Positions 21,401 through 32,372 of a stretch of 64,000 nucleotides of DNA are shown here, one piece after another; position 1 is the stretch's first letter; every line of letters starts with the position of its first letter. The position numbers and the translations under genes are program-made. The notes under the pieces were generated by a model. That model ran no database searches. It worked only from the letters and a program-made list of their open reading frames with translations, and had not been told where the DNA came from. Origin of the DNA: Anadara kagoshimensis (Eukaryota > Mollusca > Bivalvia > Arcoida > Arcidae); contig CM037863.1 of NCBI GenBank assembly GCA_021292105.1, forward strand, positions 4,034,056-4,098,055, in the 5' to 3' direction.

Positions 21401-23575
21401 GTCTGCCTTGCTAAACAAGAGTTACTTAGTCTGCCTAGCTAAACAGGGGGTGCTGGGTCTGCCTAGCTAAACAGGAGGTGCTGAGTCTGCCTAGCTAAAC
21501 AGGAGGTGCTGTCTAGCTAAACAGACGGTGCTGAATCTGTCAAGCTAAACAGAAGGTGCTAAGTCTGCCAACCTAAACAGGAGGGGCTGAGTCTGCCTAG
21601 CTTAACACGAGGTGCTGAGTCTGCCTAGCTAAACAGGTGATGCCGAATCTGCCTAGCTAAACAGGAGGTGTTGAGTCTGCCTCGCTAATCAGGAGGTGCT
21701 GGGTCTGCCTAGCTAAACAGGGGGTGCTGAATATGCCTAACTAAATGGAGTTGCTGGGTCTGCCTAGCTAAACAGGAGGTGCTGAATCTGTCTAGCTAAA
21801 CAGGAGGTGCTGAATCTGTCTAGCTAAACAGGAGGTGCTGAATCTGTCTAGCTAAACAGGAGGTGCTGAATCTCTAGCTAAACAGACGGCGCTGAATCTG
21901 CTTAGCTAAACAGACGGTGCCTTGATAAACAGGAGGTGCTGAGTCTGCCTATCTAAAAAGGAGGTGCTGAGTCTGCCTTGATAAACAGGAGGTGCTGAGT
22001 CTGCCTATCTAAAAAGGAGGTGCTGAGTCTGCCTAGCTAAACAGAAGGTGCTGAGTCTGCCTAGCTAAATGGAGGTGCTGAATCTGCCTAGTTTAATGGA
22101 GGTGCTGAGTCTGCCTAGCTAACAGGAGATGCTGAATCTGCCTAGCTAAACAGGAGGTCTGAGTCTGCCTAGCTAAATGGAGGTGCTGAGTCTGCCTAGT
22201 TTAATGGAGGTGCTGAGTCCGCCTAGTTTAATGGAGGTGCTGAGTCTGCCTAGCTAAACAGGAGGTCTGAGTCTGCCTAGCTAAACAGGAGGTCTGAGTC
22301 TGCCTAGTTTAATGGAGGTGCTGAGTCTGCCTAGCTAAACAGGAGGTCTGAGTCTGCCTAGCTAAACAGGAGGTCTGAGTCTGCCTAGTTAAATGGAGAT
22401 GCTGAATCTGCTTAGTTTAATGGAGGTGCTGAGTCCGCCTAGCTAACAGGAGATGCTGAATCTGCCTAGCTAAACAGGAGGTCTGAGTCTGCCAAGCTAA
22501 ATGGAAGTGCTGAGTCTGCCTAGCTAAACAGGAGGTCTGAGTCTGCCTAGCTAAACAGGAGGTCTGAGTCTGCCTAGCTAAATGGAGGTGCTGAGTCTGC
22601 CTAGTTTAATGGAGGTGCTGAGTCCGCCTAGTTTAATGGAGGTGCTGAGTCTGCCTAGCTAAACAGAAGGTCTGAGTCTGCCTAGTTTAATGGAGGTGCT
22701 GAGTCTGCCTAGCTAAACAGGAGGTCTGAGTCTGCCTAGCTAAACAGGAGGTCTGAGTCTGCCTAGCTAAACAGGAGGTCTGAGTCTGCCTAGCTAAATG
22801 GAGGTGATGAGTCTGCCTAGTTTAATGGAGGTGCTGAGTCTGCCTAACTTAATGGAGGTGCTGAGTCTGCCTAGTTTAATGGAGGTGCTGCGTCCGCCTA
22901 GCTAACAGGAGGTCTGAGTCTGCCTAGCTAAACAGGAGGTCTGAGTCTGCCTAGTTTAATGGAGGTGCTGGGTCTGCCTCGATAAACAGGAGGTGCTGGG
23001 TCTGCCTAGCTAAACAAGAGGTGCTAAGTCTGCCTAGCTAAACAAGAGGTGCTGAGTCTGCCTAGTTTAATGGAGGTGCTGAGTCTGCCTAGTTTAATGG
23101 AGGTGCTGAGTCTGCCTAGTTTAATGGAAGTGCTGAATCCGCCTAGCTAACAGGAGGTCTGAGTCTGCCTAGCTAAACAAGAGGGTCTGAGTCTGCCTAG
23201 CTAAACAGGAGATGCTGAGTCCGCCTAGCTAACAGGAGATGCTGAATCTGCCTAGCTAAACAGGAGATCTGAGTCTGCCTAACTAAATGGAGTTGCTGGG
23301 TCTGCCTAGCTAAACAGGAGATGCTGAGTCCGCCTAGCTAACAGGAGATGCTGAATCTGCCTAGCTAAACAGGAGGTCTGAGTCTGCCTAGCTAAACAGG
23401 AGTTGCTGAGGAGTTTGCCTAGCTAAACAGGAGGTCTGAGTCTGCCTAGCTAAACAAGAGGAGCTGAGAAGTTTGCCTAGCTAAACAGGAGCTGCTGAGT
23501 TTGCCTAGCTAAACAGGAGGTGCTGAGCCTGCCTAGCTAAACAGGAGGTGCTCATCCTTCTGGAGCATCTTAGTC
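18420..23575. repeat. 28-bp minisatellite, about 185 units
   Basis: Unit contains CTGCCTAGCTAAACAGGAGG with CTGAGT; 27-base variants (CTAGTTTAATGGAGG, AGGTCTGAG) are interspersed. Higher-order structure: the irregular run beginning GAGTTACTTAGTCTGCC at 18562 recurs at 21421, an offset of about 2.86 kb. The unit's core is the TAGCTAAACAGGAGGTGCT piece of the Penelope 3' module, and the array exits into that module at 23530. Confidence 0.95.
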
Positions 23576-23660
23576 GCTTGTAACACTTGATTTGCAAGTT
23601 TTCAAAAAAACATATTTTCCATTTAATTAGATATTTGGATCTGGAATGATATGTTTTCTT
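23530..23660 (+). mobile_element. Penelope-like 3' module at the end of the 28-bp array
   Basis: After the last satellite unit the sequence continues GTGCTCATCCTTCTGGAGCA and on to TTAGTCGC, TTGATTTGCAAGTTTTCAAA and GATCTGGAATGATATG, following the dispersed module outward from the satellite core. Confidence 0.55.
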
Positions 23661-23703
23661 TTTATCTGAAGTAGGACAAAGTCATTTAAAGCTTATACGT
23701 TAC

Positions 23704-23874
23704 CTTTATGTCCATATTCTCCATCAAATTTAATTTTGTCTCGGACTGTATCAGATAACCCTTGAATATATGATAGCCAAGCCTTTTCAGATGTATTGAC
23801 CGCCCCTGTTACAATCGAGAGCTTTACGTCTGGCAGTTTCACGGGTATCTCCACTATCCTCGAATACATACAAC
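23704..23874 (-). CDS. CABIT gene exon 14 (repeat 3, part 4)
   Basis: 171 bases, no long ORF of its own. Acceptor ATCTAG|GT, donor AAAG|GTAACG. Encodes CMYSRIVEIPVKLPDVKLSI then VTGAVNTSEKAWLSY and FDGEYGHK. Found by looking for the counterpart of exons 4 and 9. The following intron holds the 28-bp minisatellite. Confidence 0.87.
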
Positions 23875-23889
23875 CTAGATAAATAATAC

Positions 23890-24025
23890 ATAATCAAAAA
23901 CAAACATACTTATTAATGTCGAATCACAACTACAATTCAGAAGCAAAAGAAAAGCTTTGAAACGGACAAGTAAGGTTAACACGTGAACTTTCACCAGGGA
24001 AGTAAGACCGGGTGCTCATAACAAA
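23890..24025 (-). mobile_element. Penelope-like 3' module, reversed
   Basis: AAAAACAAACATACTTATTA, CGTGAACTTTCACCAGGGAA and ACCGGGTGCTC; cut off before the GCTAGC part. A degraded SINE tail (TTTCACTTATATCGAGAC) follows near 24110, on the minus strand. Confidence 0.6.
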
Positions 24026-24369
24026 TAATATTTTAATCAGTAAGTTCATGAACCAAGCCGTTTTACATAGTTGTAAAATAATCGGGATAGTTAAACGCTC
24101 CCATCAAAAAATATTTCACTTATATCGAGACAAACAGTTCAATGGTGACGGAAGAATCCACATTGCAAGAAGAAAATCACTGGCCTTAGACAAACGAACT
24201 CTTTTCACACTAGAATCTGTCCCCTAGTAAAATTTATTCTAAGGCGGTTAAAGGCGCCGTGACCGCCTAAGCGCGAGATTTTGACAACCCAGGGTAGTAT
24301 AATTAAATAATGAATAATTAATGCGAACCAAATACTTACATTTGATGCAATTTATAAAAAAATCAATTA

Positions 24370-24480
24370 TACCAATCAATGTTCAAACTACAATCCCATA
24401 GCAAAGTAAAATTTTAAATTCAGCTGTAGCACCAAGGCTGGGTATTCTGGAACTGTAAGCTACCACTGTTTAAGTAGCTG
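24370..24480 (-). mobile_element. Degenerate Penelope-like 3' module
   Basis: ATACCAATCAATGTTCAAAC, then GCACCAAGGCTGGGTATTCTGG; strongly mutated. Confidence 0.45.
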
Positions 24481-24740
24481 CACAAAAATGGGGTGTACAG
24501 CATGAATACTTATGTATAGATTTGAAGTAATTGTGACTGATAGCACTTGACATCCAATCAATCTGCGTAATTCTGAATAATGATTGATGATAGATAGATA
24601 ACCACTGTTTAGCTTGCTGCACAAAAATAAATGGGGTGTACAACATGAAAATGTATGAATATGAATTAAATTTGAACCACAGACGAACTGATAGCACTTG
24701 ACATCAATCTGTCAATTTTCTGAATTATGTTTGATGGATG
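24462..24740. repeat. Two-copy tandem repeat of about 140 bp
   Basis: ACCACTGTTTA-AGTAGCTGCACAAAAATG and ACCACTGTTTAGCTTGCTGC start two similar halves, each ending with ACTGATAGCACTTGACATC and ATGATAACC-like sequence. Confidence 0.75.
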
Positions 24741-25094
24741 ATAACCATGCCTACCAAACAACTAACCATATACATTTTTATGCGAAATTTTCATTTATAG
24801 GCTCATGGTATTATTTTGAACATAATTTAATTCCTCGTCTTCAACACCTAATGGACCACAGTGTACTTGTAGGCTAGGTAAACAATATTCAACAAGGAAA
24901 AAAACATGGTTCTAGCACTATTAATCACTTGTACTGTAATTATAACATGTTTAGCAATAGTGGATACAGAAGTATACTTAGCTTTTGATTAAGATGAAAA
25001 TATACATAGATGATTTTTTGGTTTTGAATTTGGTTTCATAATCTGGAGACAAATTACGATACAAAGAAGTACATACAGTAAAGTGAATAGTTAC

Positions 25095-25283
25095 CGTCTG
25101 CTATAGGATTTCCTACCAAATAAAATACTTCAATATGTTCAATTAAAGTCATAATAGGTACATCTCTGCATCTGAATATTCTTTGGCCAATCAAACAAGT
25201 CGTATCTGGTTCACTCGGATCCATTTTTACATCAACAGGCAGCTGATTGGAATCGAGAATTTTTCGGAGAAACATTTTGTCGG
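25095..25283 (-). CDS. CABIT gene exon 13 (repeat 3, part 3)
   Basis: Acceptor TTTTTCAG|CC, donor GACG|GTAAC. Encodes DKMFLRKILDSNQLPVDVKM and EHIEVFYLVGNPIADG. Confidence 0.87.
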
Positions 25284-25388
25284 CTGAAAAAACGAAATGT
25301 GAATTTTTTAAAGTGCACAGGCCAAATAATATTATATTAGTAGGAGCTTTAGTAAAATCTATAGTAATTATTGTTGTTTAAATTTCGC

Positions 25389-25436
25389 AGCACTAGATGG
25401 GCGTTTCGGAATATAATATTCCTCATCAGTAGTGTG
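25389..25436 (-). ncRNA. Hammerhead ribozyme motif, sense strand of the CABIT intron
   Basis: On the minus strand the core is intact: CTGATGA, a stem II GGAATA-TTA-TATTCC (6 bp, longer than in sister copies), GAAAC and cleavage triplet ATC. Stem I keeps 5 pairs (CACTA/TAGTG). The second pair of the very short stem III is lost (C-A). It lies in the intron between exons 12 and 13, in the direction of the CABIT pre-mRNA. Confidence 0.7.
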
Positions 25437-25439
25437 GAA

Positions 25440-25570
25440 ATTCCAATATTTTAAAGATGTTGAAATTGGTGGAAGTTCACGTGTATAACCTAACTTGTCA
25501 GTTCCAAAGTTTTTACTTTGCTTGTTGATTGTGATTCGGATATGGATTAGTATGTTTGTTTTTGATAAAT
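25440..25570 (+). mobile_element. Penelope-like 3' module fragment
   Basis: TGGTGGAAGTTCACGTGTAT, CCTAACTTGTCAGTTCC and GATATGGATTAGTATGTTTG. Confidence 0.6.
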
Positions 25571-25679
25571 AGAAACTGTGTTTTTAATGTCCATTTTAAA
25601 TTATTATTTTAGGACATTAATGATAAACACCAGCTATCAAATTTCTATTTTATTTTCCACAGATTTCTGCCAACCTAAT

Positions 25680-25920
25680 ATATTCACAAGCTCTTTTATC
25701 TCTGTATCCAGGATTACCCTGAATATTTTTTGACGTCTTAAAGTTCATGTTTCTCTCATTTCCAATGTTGACTACGTGAGTGGCGGATGCAGCTAAACAG
25801 GCACGTACTTACCGTTCCAGAGCACCTGAAATCGCTTTTCTAGTGGAATGTCACGTTTATAACTGAATTTGTCAGTTAAAGGTTTTATTTTTATTTGTAC
25901 ATGAATTAGTATGTTTTGTT
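25680..25920 (+). mobile_element. Penelope-like 3' module fragment
   Basis: CTCTGTATCCAGGATTACCC, TTTTTGACGTCTTAAAGTTC, then GTGGCGGATGCAGCTAAACA and ACATGAATTAGTATG. It abuts the 3' end side of exon 12. Confidence 0.55.
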
Positions 25921-25966
25921 TTGATTATTTTATATGAAAGACACAGATAAGAGATTAAGCACTCAC

Positions 25967-26111
25967 AATGTGTTCTGTCATTGTCAAATGTATTGAATTC
26001 CAATGGGTAGTCCACAGGTATGCTTAACAACTTTCCAACGAGCAATTTATGACCTTCCTTAACTTTGGCCCCCACACGCTTCTGTGTACAAAAGCTATGA
26101 ACTCGAATAAC
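25967..26111 (-). CDS. CABIT gene exon 12 (repeat 3, part 2)
   Basis: Acceptor TTTGTAG|GTT (phase 0), donor CATT|GTGAGT. Encodes VIRVHSFCTQKRVGAKV and LLSIPVDYPLEFNTFDNDR. Confidence 0.87.
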
Positions 26112-26394
26112 CTACAAAACAAAAGATGTAATAGTATGATAAAGTTGATATACGTTATTACGGTTATTCTCATAGATTCTCCGTTTCTTTCAATGAATAC
26201 AATTTGAGTTTATTTACATTGCAGTGCTTTTTGTCGCCTAGGTTCAAATCCATCAGAGTGAGAATGCCTTTATGTTTTCGTGGCAAGGGTGAGTAGTTTT
26301 CTCTAGTTATTGTGTATTTCTTGAACATTTTAACTGATTTTTCGATTTGTACTGGGGAATAAATATACCAATCCATACGCAATTTTTATTTATT

Positions 26395-26575
26395 TCGCAT
26401 TCGTTGCTTTTGGCGCTAAAATTAATACTAAAAGAAAATTATATTTTGCTTATTCTGTACAAGTGCATATTTATAAAAAACGCGAAAATTTAAGTAAGCG
26501 GACATGTCTTAATTCCGTATACCTCGAAAATAAAAACACGCGAAATAAAAATACGTTAACAATACACTAAAATCT
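26395..26575. mobile_element. Relic of the CTGTAAACG MITE family
   Basis: CGCGAAAATTTAAGTAAGCG, GACATGTCTTAATTCCGTAT and CACGCGAAATAAAAATACGT correspond to the interior and right end of the intact copy at 41129. Confidence 0.5.
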
Positions 26576-26592
26576 ATAATATTATTGCTTAC

Positions 26593-26746
26593 TTGTCCTA
26601 TGTCCAAGGTTTCCATGCCAATATCGCCATAATGACCTTGTACAACAGCAACAAGGAGTGGAAACGAAGAATGATGTGCATCGTAAAACTCCAAAACAGA
26701 ATATTCTTTTTCTTCATGTGTAAACTTTATGCCAAATCTTTCGTTT
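26593..26746 (-). CDS. CABIT gene exon 11 (repeat 3, part 1)
   Basis: 154 bases; acceptor AATTTAG|A, donor ACAA|GTAAGC. Encodes NERFGIKFTHEEKEYSVLEF, then PLLVAVVQGHYGDIGMETL and DIGQ. More diverged than repeats 1 and 2 (GHYGD for GYHGE). Confidence 0.85.
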
Positions 26747-27908
26747 CTAAATTGTATATAGAATGTGTGTAACGATATCATTAAGCGTATGGTATTATAC
26801 AATATGACTCGTAAACACTGCCATCCATAACTTTCTATGCATGTACACTGTGCATGTTTAAAATTGGTGAAATATTTACAAACTGAAACTTTTCATCAAA
26901 TTGAATTGCAAAATAGATAATTCTGTAAAAGCTAAATTAGCTAAATTAGTGTCTTCATTTTGAAGCATATAACTTTCTTATTTTTTAGAAATTTTTTCCC
27001 TCAATTTGAAGAAAGAAGAAATTTGTTGTCAAGGAATACAACATGTTAACATACATCTAGATCATCAGATATCGCTTTCAAATATTGCAAAAAATTCTTT
27101 CTTTCAATTCTATGAATGGAATTCGACACCATGAATGTAATTTTAACATAAGGCAAATATAAATTTGGATTTTTTTTTGAACGGCGGTGTATCTATATAG
27201 ACAATTCAATGCATGTTATCCAATGACAAGACAAGTAAAACAAATTAGATGTTAACACAATTACGGTTAGCGTGTGACAATAATCCTTTGACAATCCGGT
27301 ACAAGAAAAATAACTATGAAAAGTTGTTATTTAACGTGATAATCTGTATTTCGGTATTATAAAAAATAAAAATTACCCTCTGGGGGTATATGAACATTAA
27401 GAATTGTTACTCTTCTGAAGGTATAACACCGAGGGAACACATCGGAAGGAAATCATACATTGTGGTTCTCGCATATATGACACATTAATCTCACTTGATA
27501 GGGAGCACGTGCAGGGTATCTCAGTACAACCGGGGACTATATTTCCACTTTTATTAGTGACTTACAAGAGTTATAAAAATCCAAATTCGATCAGTAGCTA
27601 CAAAACACTGAAAGAAGATTTCGTCCAATCTACCTACTACCGGTTTATAGTAAGTTTATACTATCAAAATGATGCAATGTTCATCCGCTTTAAAACAAAT
27701 AATCTGTCTCAATGCCAATGACCTAGTTTCTACGTGACGTAGCGGCGACTGAAGAGTTTACTATTCACGTAGGTTAGTGCAGTTGAAGAACTGATTGATT
27801 GTTTGGCGTAACTAGAATGGTCAAAATTGATTTAGTTAACTGATGAATAGAAAGTTCTTTCTGGATTATAAAACTTTATAAAAATAACGTTAATTAAATT
27901 TTTAAACT

Positions 27909-28120
27909 CGATCCGCTCTTCGATTTACCTTCATTGTACCCCTTACGCTCCTACGTTAATGACAAATTCTTCCGTAATAATTACGTCACAAGAAAGGCTC
28001 CGCCATTTTGTCAACATTTTACCACTGCAAACACCCAACCAAAACTTTTTTGGTGCATAAAAGGAGATATAATACATGAATTGGATAGAAATGTGAATTT
28101 TTAGCAACGACTTGACTAAT
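27909..28120. repeat. Dispersed repeat shared with 56909-57115
   Basis: Both carry CCTTCATTGTACC, CTACGT, an ATTACGT passage, CGCCATTTTGTC, GTGCAT(T)AAAAGGAGA and GATTG/GGAT-AGAAAT in the same order. Family unknown. Confidence 0.65.
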
Positions 28121-28312
28121 GTGAGTAAATGATTTATTGATTTGTACCCATCGCATTGACAAACTGCAAGAGTTTTTTTCAATTTTGCTTTCTCTTGATG
28201 TAGGGTATTCATCCGAGAGAAAATTCTTCACTTTGCATTTAGAAAATCCCCTGCCTAATAGTGCCTATAATTACAATCTACATTTATATGCAAGAATTAT
28301 AATTAATTACTG

Positions 28313-28438
28313 GTTTCAGACCGAGATACGGAAATTCCAATTTCGAGGTCAGATATTTTTACCTCAAACGCGGCGGAGCATCGTCTGAGATCAAAATATC
28401 TGACCACTCGATTACAATGGCCTTATCTCGGTCTAAAA
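28313..28438. repeat. Foldback element
   Basis: TTTCAGACCGAGATACGG and AGGTCAGATATTTTTACCTC on the left are matched in reverse complement by AAAATATCTGACC and CTTATCTCGGTCTAAA on the right, arms of about 50 bases with mismatches. Confidence 0.7.
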
Positions 28439-28611
28439 CTCGTAATAGAATCTCTTCATAATATACTATAATTTGACATAAAAATTAACATTAAATCATA
28501 ACAAATAAAGTTTAAAATTCGTATCCCTCCTTTGTGTCTTTACAATCTTGTATTTCTCATATATACAAATAAACATCTTCAAAATAATTTTGATTTCATA
28601 ATTTTGGTCCA

Positions 28612-28657
28612 AGCACTACTGATGAGGAATTGTATTCCGAAACGGCCGTCTAATGCT
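28612..28657 (+). ncRNA. Hammerhead ribozyme motif, best-preserved copy
   Basis: All conserved parts are present: CTGATGA (28619-28625), stem II GGAAT-TGT-ATTCC, GAAAC, a two-pair stem III closed by GGCC, and cleavage triplet GTC, with the predicted cut after C28650. Stem I arms AGCACTA/TAATGCT pair except one position. This is a type I layout with a minimal stem III, as described for Penelope-like elements. It lies antisense in the intron between CABIT exons 10 and 11. Activity is not shown. Confidence 0.85.
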
Positions 28658-29372
28658 GTAAAATTAAAACTGGTATAGTATGTAAAGTAAAAATATACCA
28701 TTGTTAGACATTTGCCATAATAGTTTTTTAGAAAAAGACGCCATTCACTTACCTAACCATTCATAATTATTTATACCGGGGTTTGCATTTCACACAAGCT
28801 CTATAAAACAACATGTTGGTAGTTTGCACATTCTTTATTCATTTTGATTATTCAAATAAAGAGTGAGGGACTCTCTATTTTTGCATAAAAGTAATAAATT
28901 TTCGTTATACTTTGTACCTATACTGTTGTATTTTGTGATATGATTTTGAAGTTGTTGCAGATGTGACACTTTATTACAGTTATACTCCTCGTTTAATGAT
29001 ATAATATGAAAAAGAGGATATAAAATTAGCTCTTAGTCAATATTTCGGCTTTACAGCCTTTATCAAGACACTAGATTATTTAGAAATGTACAATATTGTT
29101 CCTTTCAACTCCATTTCAGAATTTATTATTAAATCATAATAATGATATAATATGATAAGGAGCATGTTAATCATCGGTTGTTATACCCACAATGTCTTTA
29201 TATGTGATAACAAACATCTACCAATGAATAATACCACAGCAGAGTTTAGCAATTCATCATATTTTTCTCATTTAAATGCTAAAAACCGTTGTTCAGACAT
29301 TAGCTATTTAGAACGTCGTGTTGTTGTCTTCATGGATTCCCGTGTACATTTAAAGTCGCGAATTTTAAAATA

Positions 29373-29450
29373 CAGTCCAACCTGCCTTTGCCTGACCTTT
29401 ATAAACAGGTGGCCCTTATATAGAGGTGACCGTTAAGACAGGTTGGGCTG
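29373..29450 (+). mobile_element. Internally deleted pogo-like MITE
   Basis: 78 bases between TA dinucleotides: CAGTCCAACCTGCCTTTG to AAGACAGGTTGGGCTG. Only the ends remain. It ends about 50 bases from the donor of exon 10. Confidence 0.75.
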
Positions 29451-29498
29451 TAAATATATGTCTAATCTGATGGGGTTTTTTTACACGAAAAATCTTAC

Positions 29499-29856
29499 CT
29501 ATCTGATTCTTGCTTTGTGTCCACTTTCGTCGACAGGGAACTGGTAGCTGCATTTCCACAATTGTTTTGCTCCGCCTCGACGCTGTTATCGCTTTTATTT
29601 GTAGATTTTTTCTCACTATGGTCGTGCTTCGCGCTTTCAATCTCTTCAGTAGTGTCAGTGACAGAGTTAAATCTATTCAACAATGCATGTGGCTTGTATA
29701 AACAAATGTCATCAAATGGCGTATCTAATCTCTTTTCTGTCATTTTCCTCTCACCGTCGTCATTTGTTTTAGGGTTTTCACAATTAATATCCGGTGGTGG
29801 GAGATAGGTTAAATATGAAACTGACGTGTTTTTATGCTTGGTATAAACAGCTATGT
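29499..29856 (-). CDS. CABIT gene exon 10 (linker 2)
   Basis: Acceptor TTTCAG|AC, donor ATAG|GTAAGA, phase 2. Begins IAVYTKHKN, has YLPPPDI, then DDICLYKPHALLNRF followed by an acidic, Ser/Asn/Lys-rich tail. The ICLYKPH motif matches ICLYEPH in exon 15. Confidence 0.85.
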
Positions 29857-30454
29857 CTGAAACAAACAATAATGTAAAACTTTAACGTGTAACAAAAAAT
29901 AAACGTACTTATACATGTCATGCTTATCTATACCATTTTTGGTGCTATCTTGCGTTCTTAATTTAGTCGACTGCTGCATTATTTTCAGATCAAATATTTT
30001 GCATTGAATAAAAAAATTTCTTCTATACTAATTTGTGCATTTAAGCAACCTTTAATTTATTAAATGGTTTGTGTAATTTTATATGTTTTAATTCATTTTA
30101 ACCACTAAGACAATATGTATTTCTGTCACGATAAGCCATTTGCAATTTAAAGTGTCGGATTTAATTGTTCTTGGTGAATTATTTATGTTTTTTGGTTGCT
30201 TTAACTTTTTCTTGTGTAGTTAAGGTAGCATAGAAAAAACCAAATGTAACAGAAAGTAAACACATATTACTATACAAAAAATGGAAACAAGCCAAAAATG
30301 TTGATTATAGACTACCCAAAATTTTGTTTTAATTTTTCAATCAACCTGTATAATTATTTGTTAAACTTATTAGGAAGATTATAATAAAATTAACTTGTAA
30401 CTGTACCAAAAACATTTAAAGGACGTTCATGTTGCAACCTGACCTTGTTTAATG

Positions 30455-30790
30455 AAAATCAAACATACCAATCCATGTCGAAACCAAAACTCCAAAGCAA
30501 AATAAAAACTTTGAAGCTGGTAATTTAAGTTAAACACGTGAACTTCTCCGACAAAGAAATGAGACTAGGTTTTCCAGAAAAATAAGCATCTCCTGTTTTG
30601 TTCCTGTTAGATACACCTGTCATGTGTGTAATATAATTTTGAATTGAAGGAACATGGGAGTATCAAATATATCCCAGAGTAATATTGGAAACAAAAACAT
30701 AATACTTATGGACAATATTGTGACGGTGGCCATAAAACGTTTCAGGGCTTTCATAAGGAAGGGTTTGTATAATTCCTGTGACATGAAGTC
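30455..30790 (-). mobile_element. Penelope-like 3' fragment with coding tail
   Basis: ATCAAACATACCAATCCATG, AACACGTGAACTTCTCC, then GTATCAAATATATCCC and GGTGGCCATAAAACGTTTC, the complement of the coding tail. Confidence 0.65.
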
Positions 30791-30916
30791 ATTTGTCAGC
30801 CGCAGTCGTCGTTATATAAAGTTCATCTAGTGAGAACAGGTTATACCATAGCTTATTAATTGTGAAACAAAGAGGTATTCCAACGCATGACAGCGAATAA
30901 TCTTGCATTAACATAC

Positions 30917-31087
30917 TTTCATTCCCATAGCTGCCGTCAAAATTGACATTTTGATTCACTGTCTCTGTCATTTCCGCCTGGTATTCTTCCCATGATTCCT
31001 CAGAACATCCTTTTATTCCGGATATAATAGACAACTTTAGATCTTGTAAACTTATAGGTACTGACATCACTCGTGCAAACAAACAAC
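30917..31087 (-). CDS. CABIT gene exon 9 (repeat 2, part 4)
   Basis: 171 bases. Starts GT after TTTTAG, donor GAAA|GTATGT. Encodes CLFARVMSVPISLQDLKLSI, SGIKGCSEESWEEYQAEM and FDGSYGNE. Confidence 0.87.
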
Positions 31088-31499
31088 CTAAAATAAAAAA
31101 TAAAAATTCTATCATTCGTTTCAAAGTTCAATTCATATACATGTATTTTCATTACCTCTGCGTATTTCCTTCTAATATATCGCGCATTATGATCGGTATG
31201 TCGTGTAAAGGTTTGGAATTCATATTGACTATGAATGCCATTTCAAAACAAAATCAATTGCAAAATAAATTCATAAGTGCTATAACCTTATCATTTGACA
31301 TTTATTCAAGAGCCTGACAAAAGTATGAAGTTTACTAATATGTTCTTCTCTTTTCCTTCGTCATTTTTGTGAAATGACAAGTATTTCTTCCGTTTTAAAA
31401 TCCTTTTTTATCTATTTCTTCCTTTTAATATTTCCTTCTGTTGGTGTTTTTGTTTGTAATTTCCAACTACTTGTTCTTATTACTTATGCACTAGAGTAT

Positions 31500-31660
31500 C
31501 ACAAACAAACATACGAATCCTTTTCTTAATCTCAATCCCAAAACTGGAAAAATAGTTTAAAACGTGAACTGCCACCGGGTGATATCGGGTGCTCCGGAAG
31601 GGTAACCTCCTCCTGTTTCACTAGCTACAGCTGCCACGTGTAATTCTAACAATAACCATA
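31500..31660 (-). mobile_element. Penelope-like 3' module
   Basis: AACAAACATACGAATCC, GTGAACTGCCACCGGGTG, GGTGCTCCGGAAGGGTAACC and CACTAGCTACAGCTGCCACG. Confidence 0.6.
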
Positions 31661-31729
31661 GAAACTATATAATTTATAAAAAAAAATGAATATTACTCAC
31701 AGGTGTTGTAAATTAGGTTTAATTATCAA

Positions 31730-31885
31730 TTAACGTTTCCGGATTGTTAAATTTTCGCGTTTTTTAAATATTAACTATAACAAAATTATCATAATTTGAT
31801 TTTCGCTAGATATGAATTTTCGCGAACAAACGACGGCCAAATAAGCAAAAATACGTACACCTCGAACATAAATACACTTAGTATT
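31730..31885. mobile_element. Relic of the CTGTAAACG MITE family
   Basis: TTTTCGCGTTTTTTAAATAT, AATTTTCGCGAACAAACG and ATACGTACACCTCGAACATA resemble the interior of the copy at 41129. Confidence 0.4.
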
Positions 31886-32053
31886 TAAATATTCTGCTAT
31901 TACTCACTTGACATCGTTTCGTCATTTACATAGATATATTTCCAAATTCACATTCTTATCACACTGTACATCTGTTTACAAGGGTTTGACTGTATTACAG
32001 TTTTCCCTTGTAACTAGGTGTATATAGGTACTTGATAAAGCCTAAATTGTCGA

Positions 32054-32372
32054 TACGTTGTAACATGACGAGTTGAGTAATGTTCTTAAATATCCCAGTC
32101 AAAAATATTTCACTTATGTCGAGACGTCGACAGCTAAAGCCGAAGATGCAGAAATTTTTCATGTGCATTGCACTGATAGGTTTTTACGGGTTTTTATCGC
32201 GTCATGCCTCCTGTGACACGTTACCTCGTTTATTTTAAGTCCCTATCTGAAATGACTGTAACTTTTATTCCGTAATGCCGAGTGCTTGGCCAAAAAACTG
32301 TCACTACCCAAGTTCAAGTTTCACTTACGGATCGAGCACTCTACCAAATGAGCTATCGCAGTTGTCGTTGTT
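32054..32372 (-). mobile_element. tRNA-derived SINE with internal deletion
   Basis: Minus strand: an A-box head (complement of CTACCAAATGAGCTATCGC near 32340) runs directly into the body (complement of CACTACCCAAGTTCAAG); the B-box part is missing. The tail complement is ATTTCACTTATGTCGAGACG. Confidence 0.75.

Noticed and set aside
29030..29090. A further hammerhead on the minus strand (CTTGATAA, GGCTGTAAAGCC, GAAAT)
   Set aside because: Stem II and GAAA look right but the first core block departs from CTGATGA at several bases and no stem I pairing was evident.
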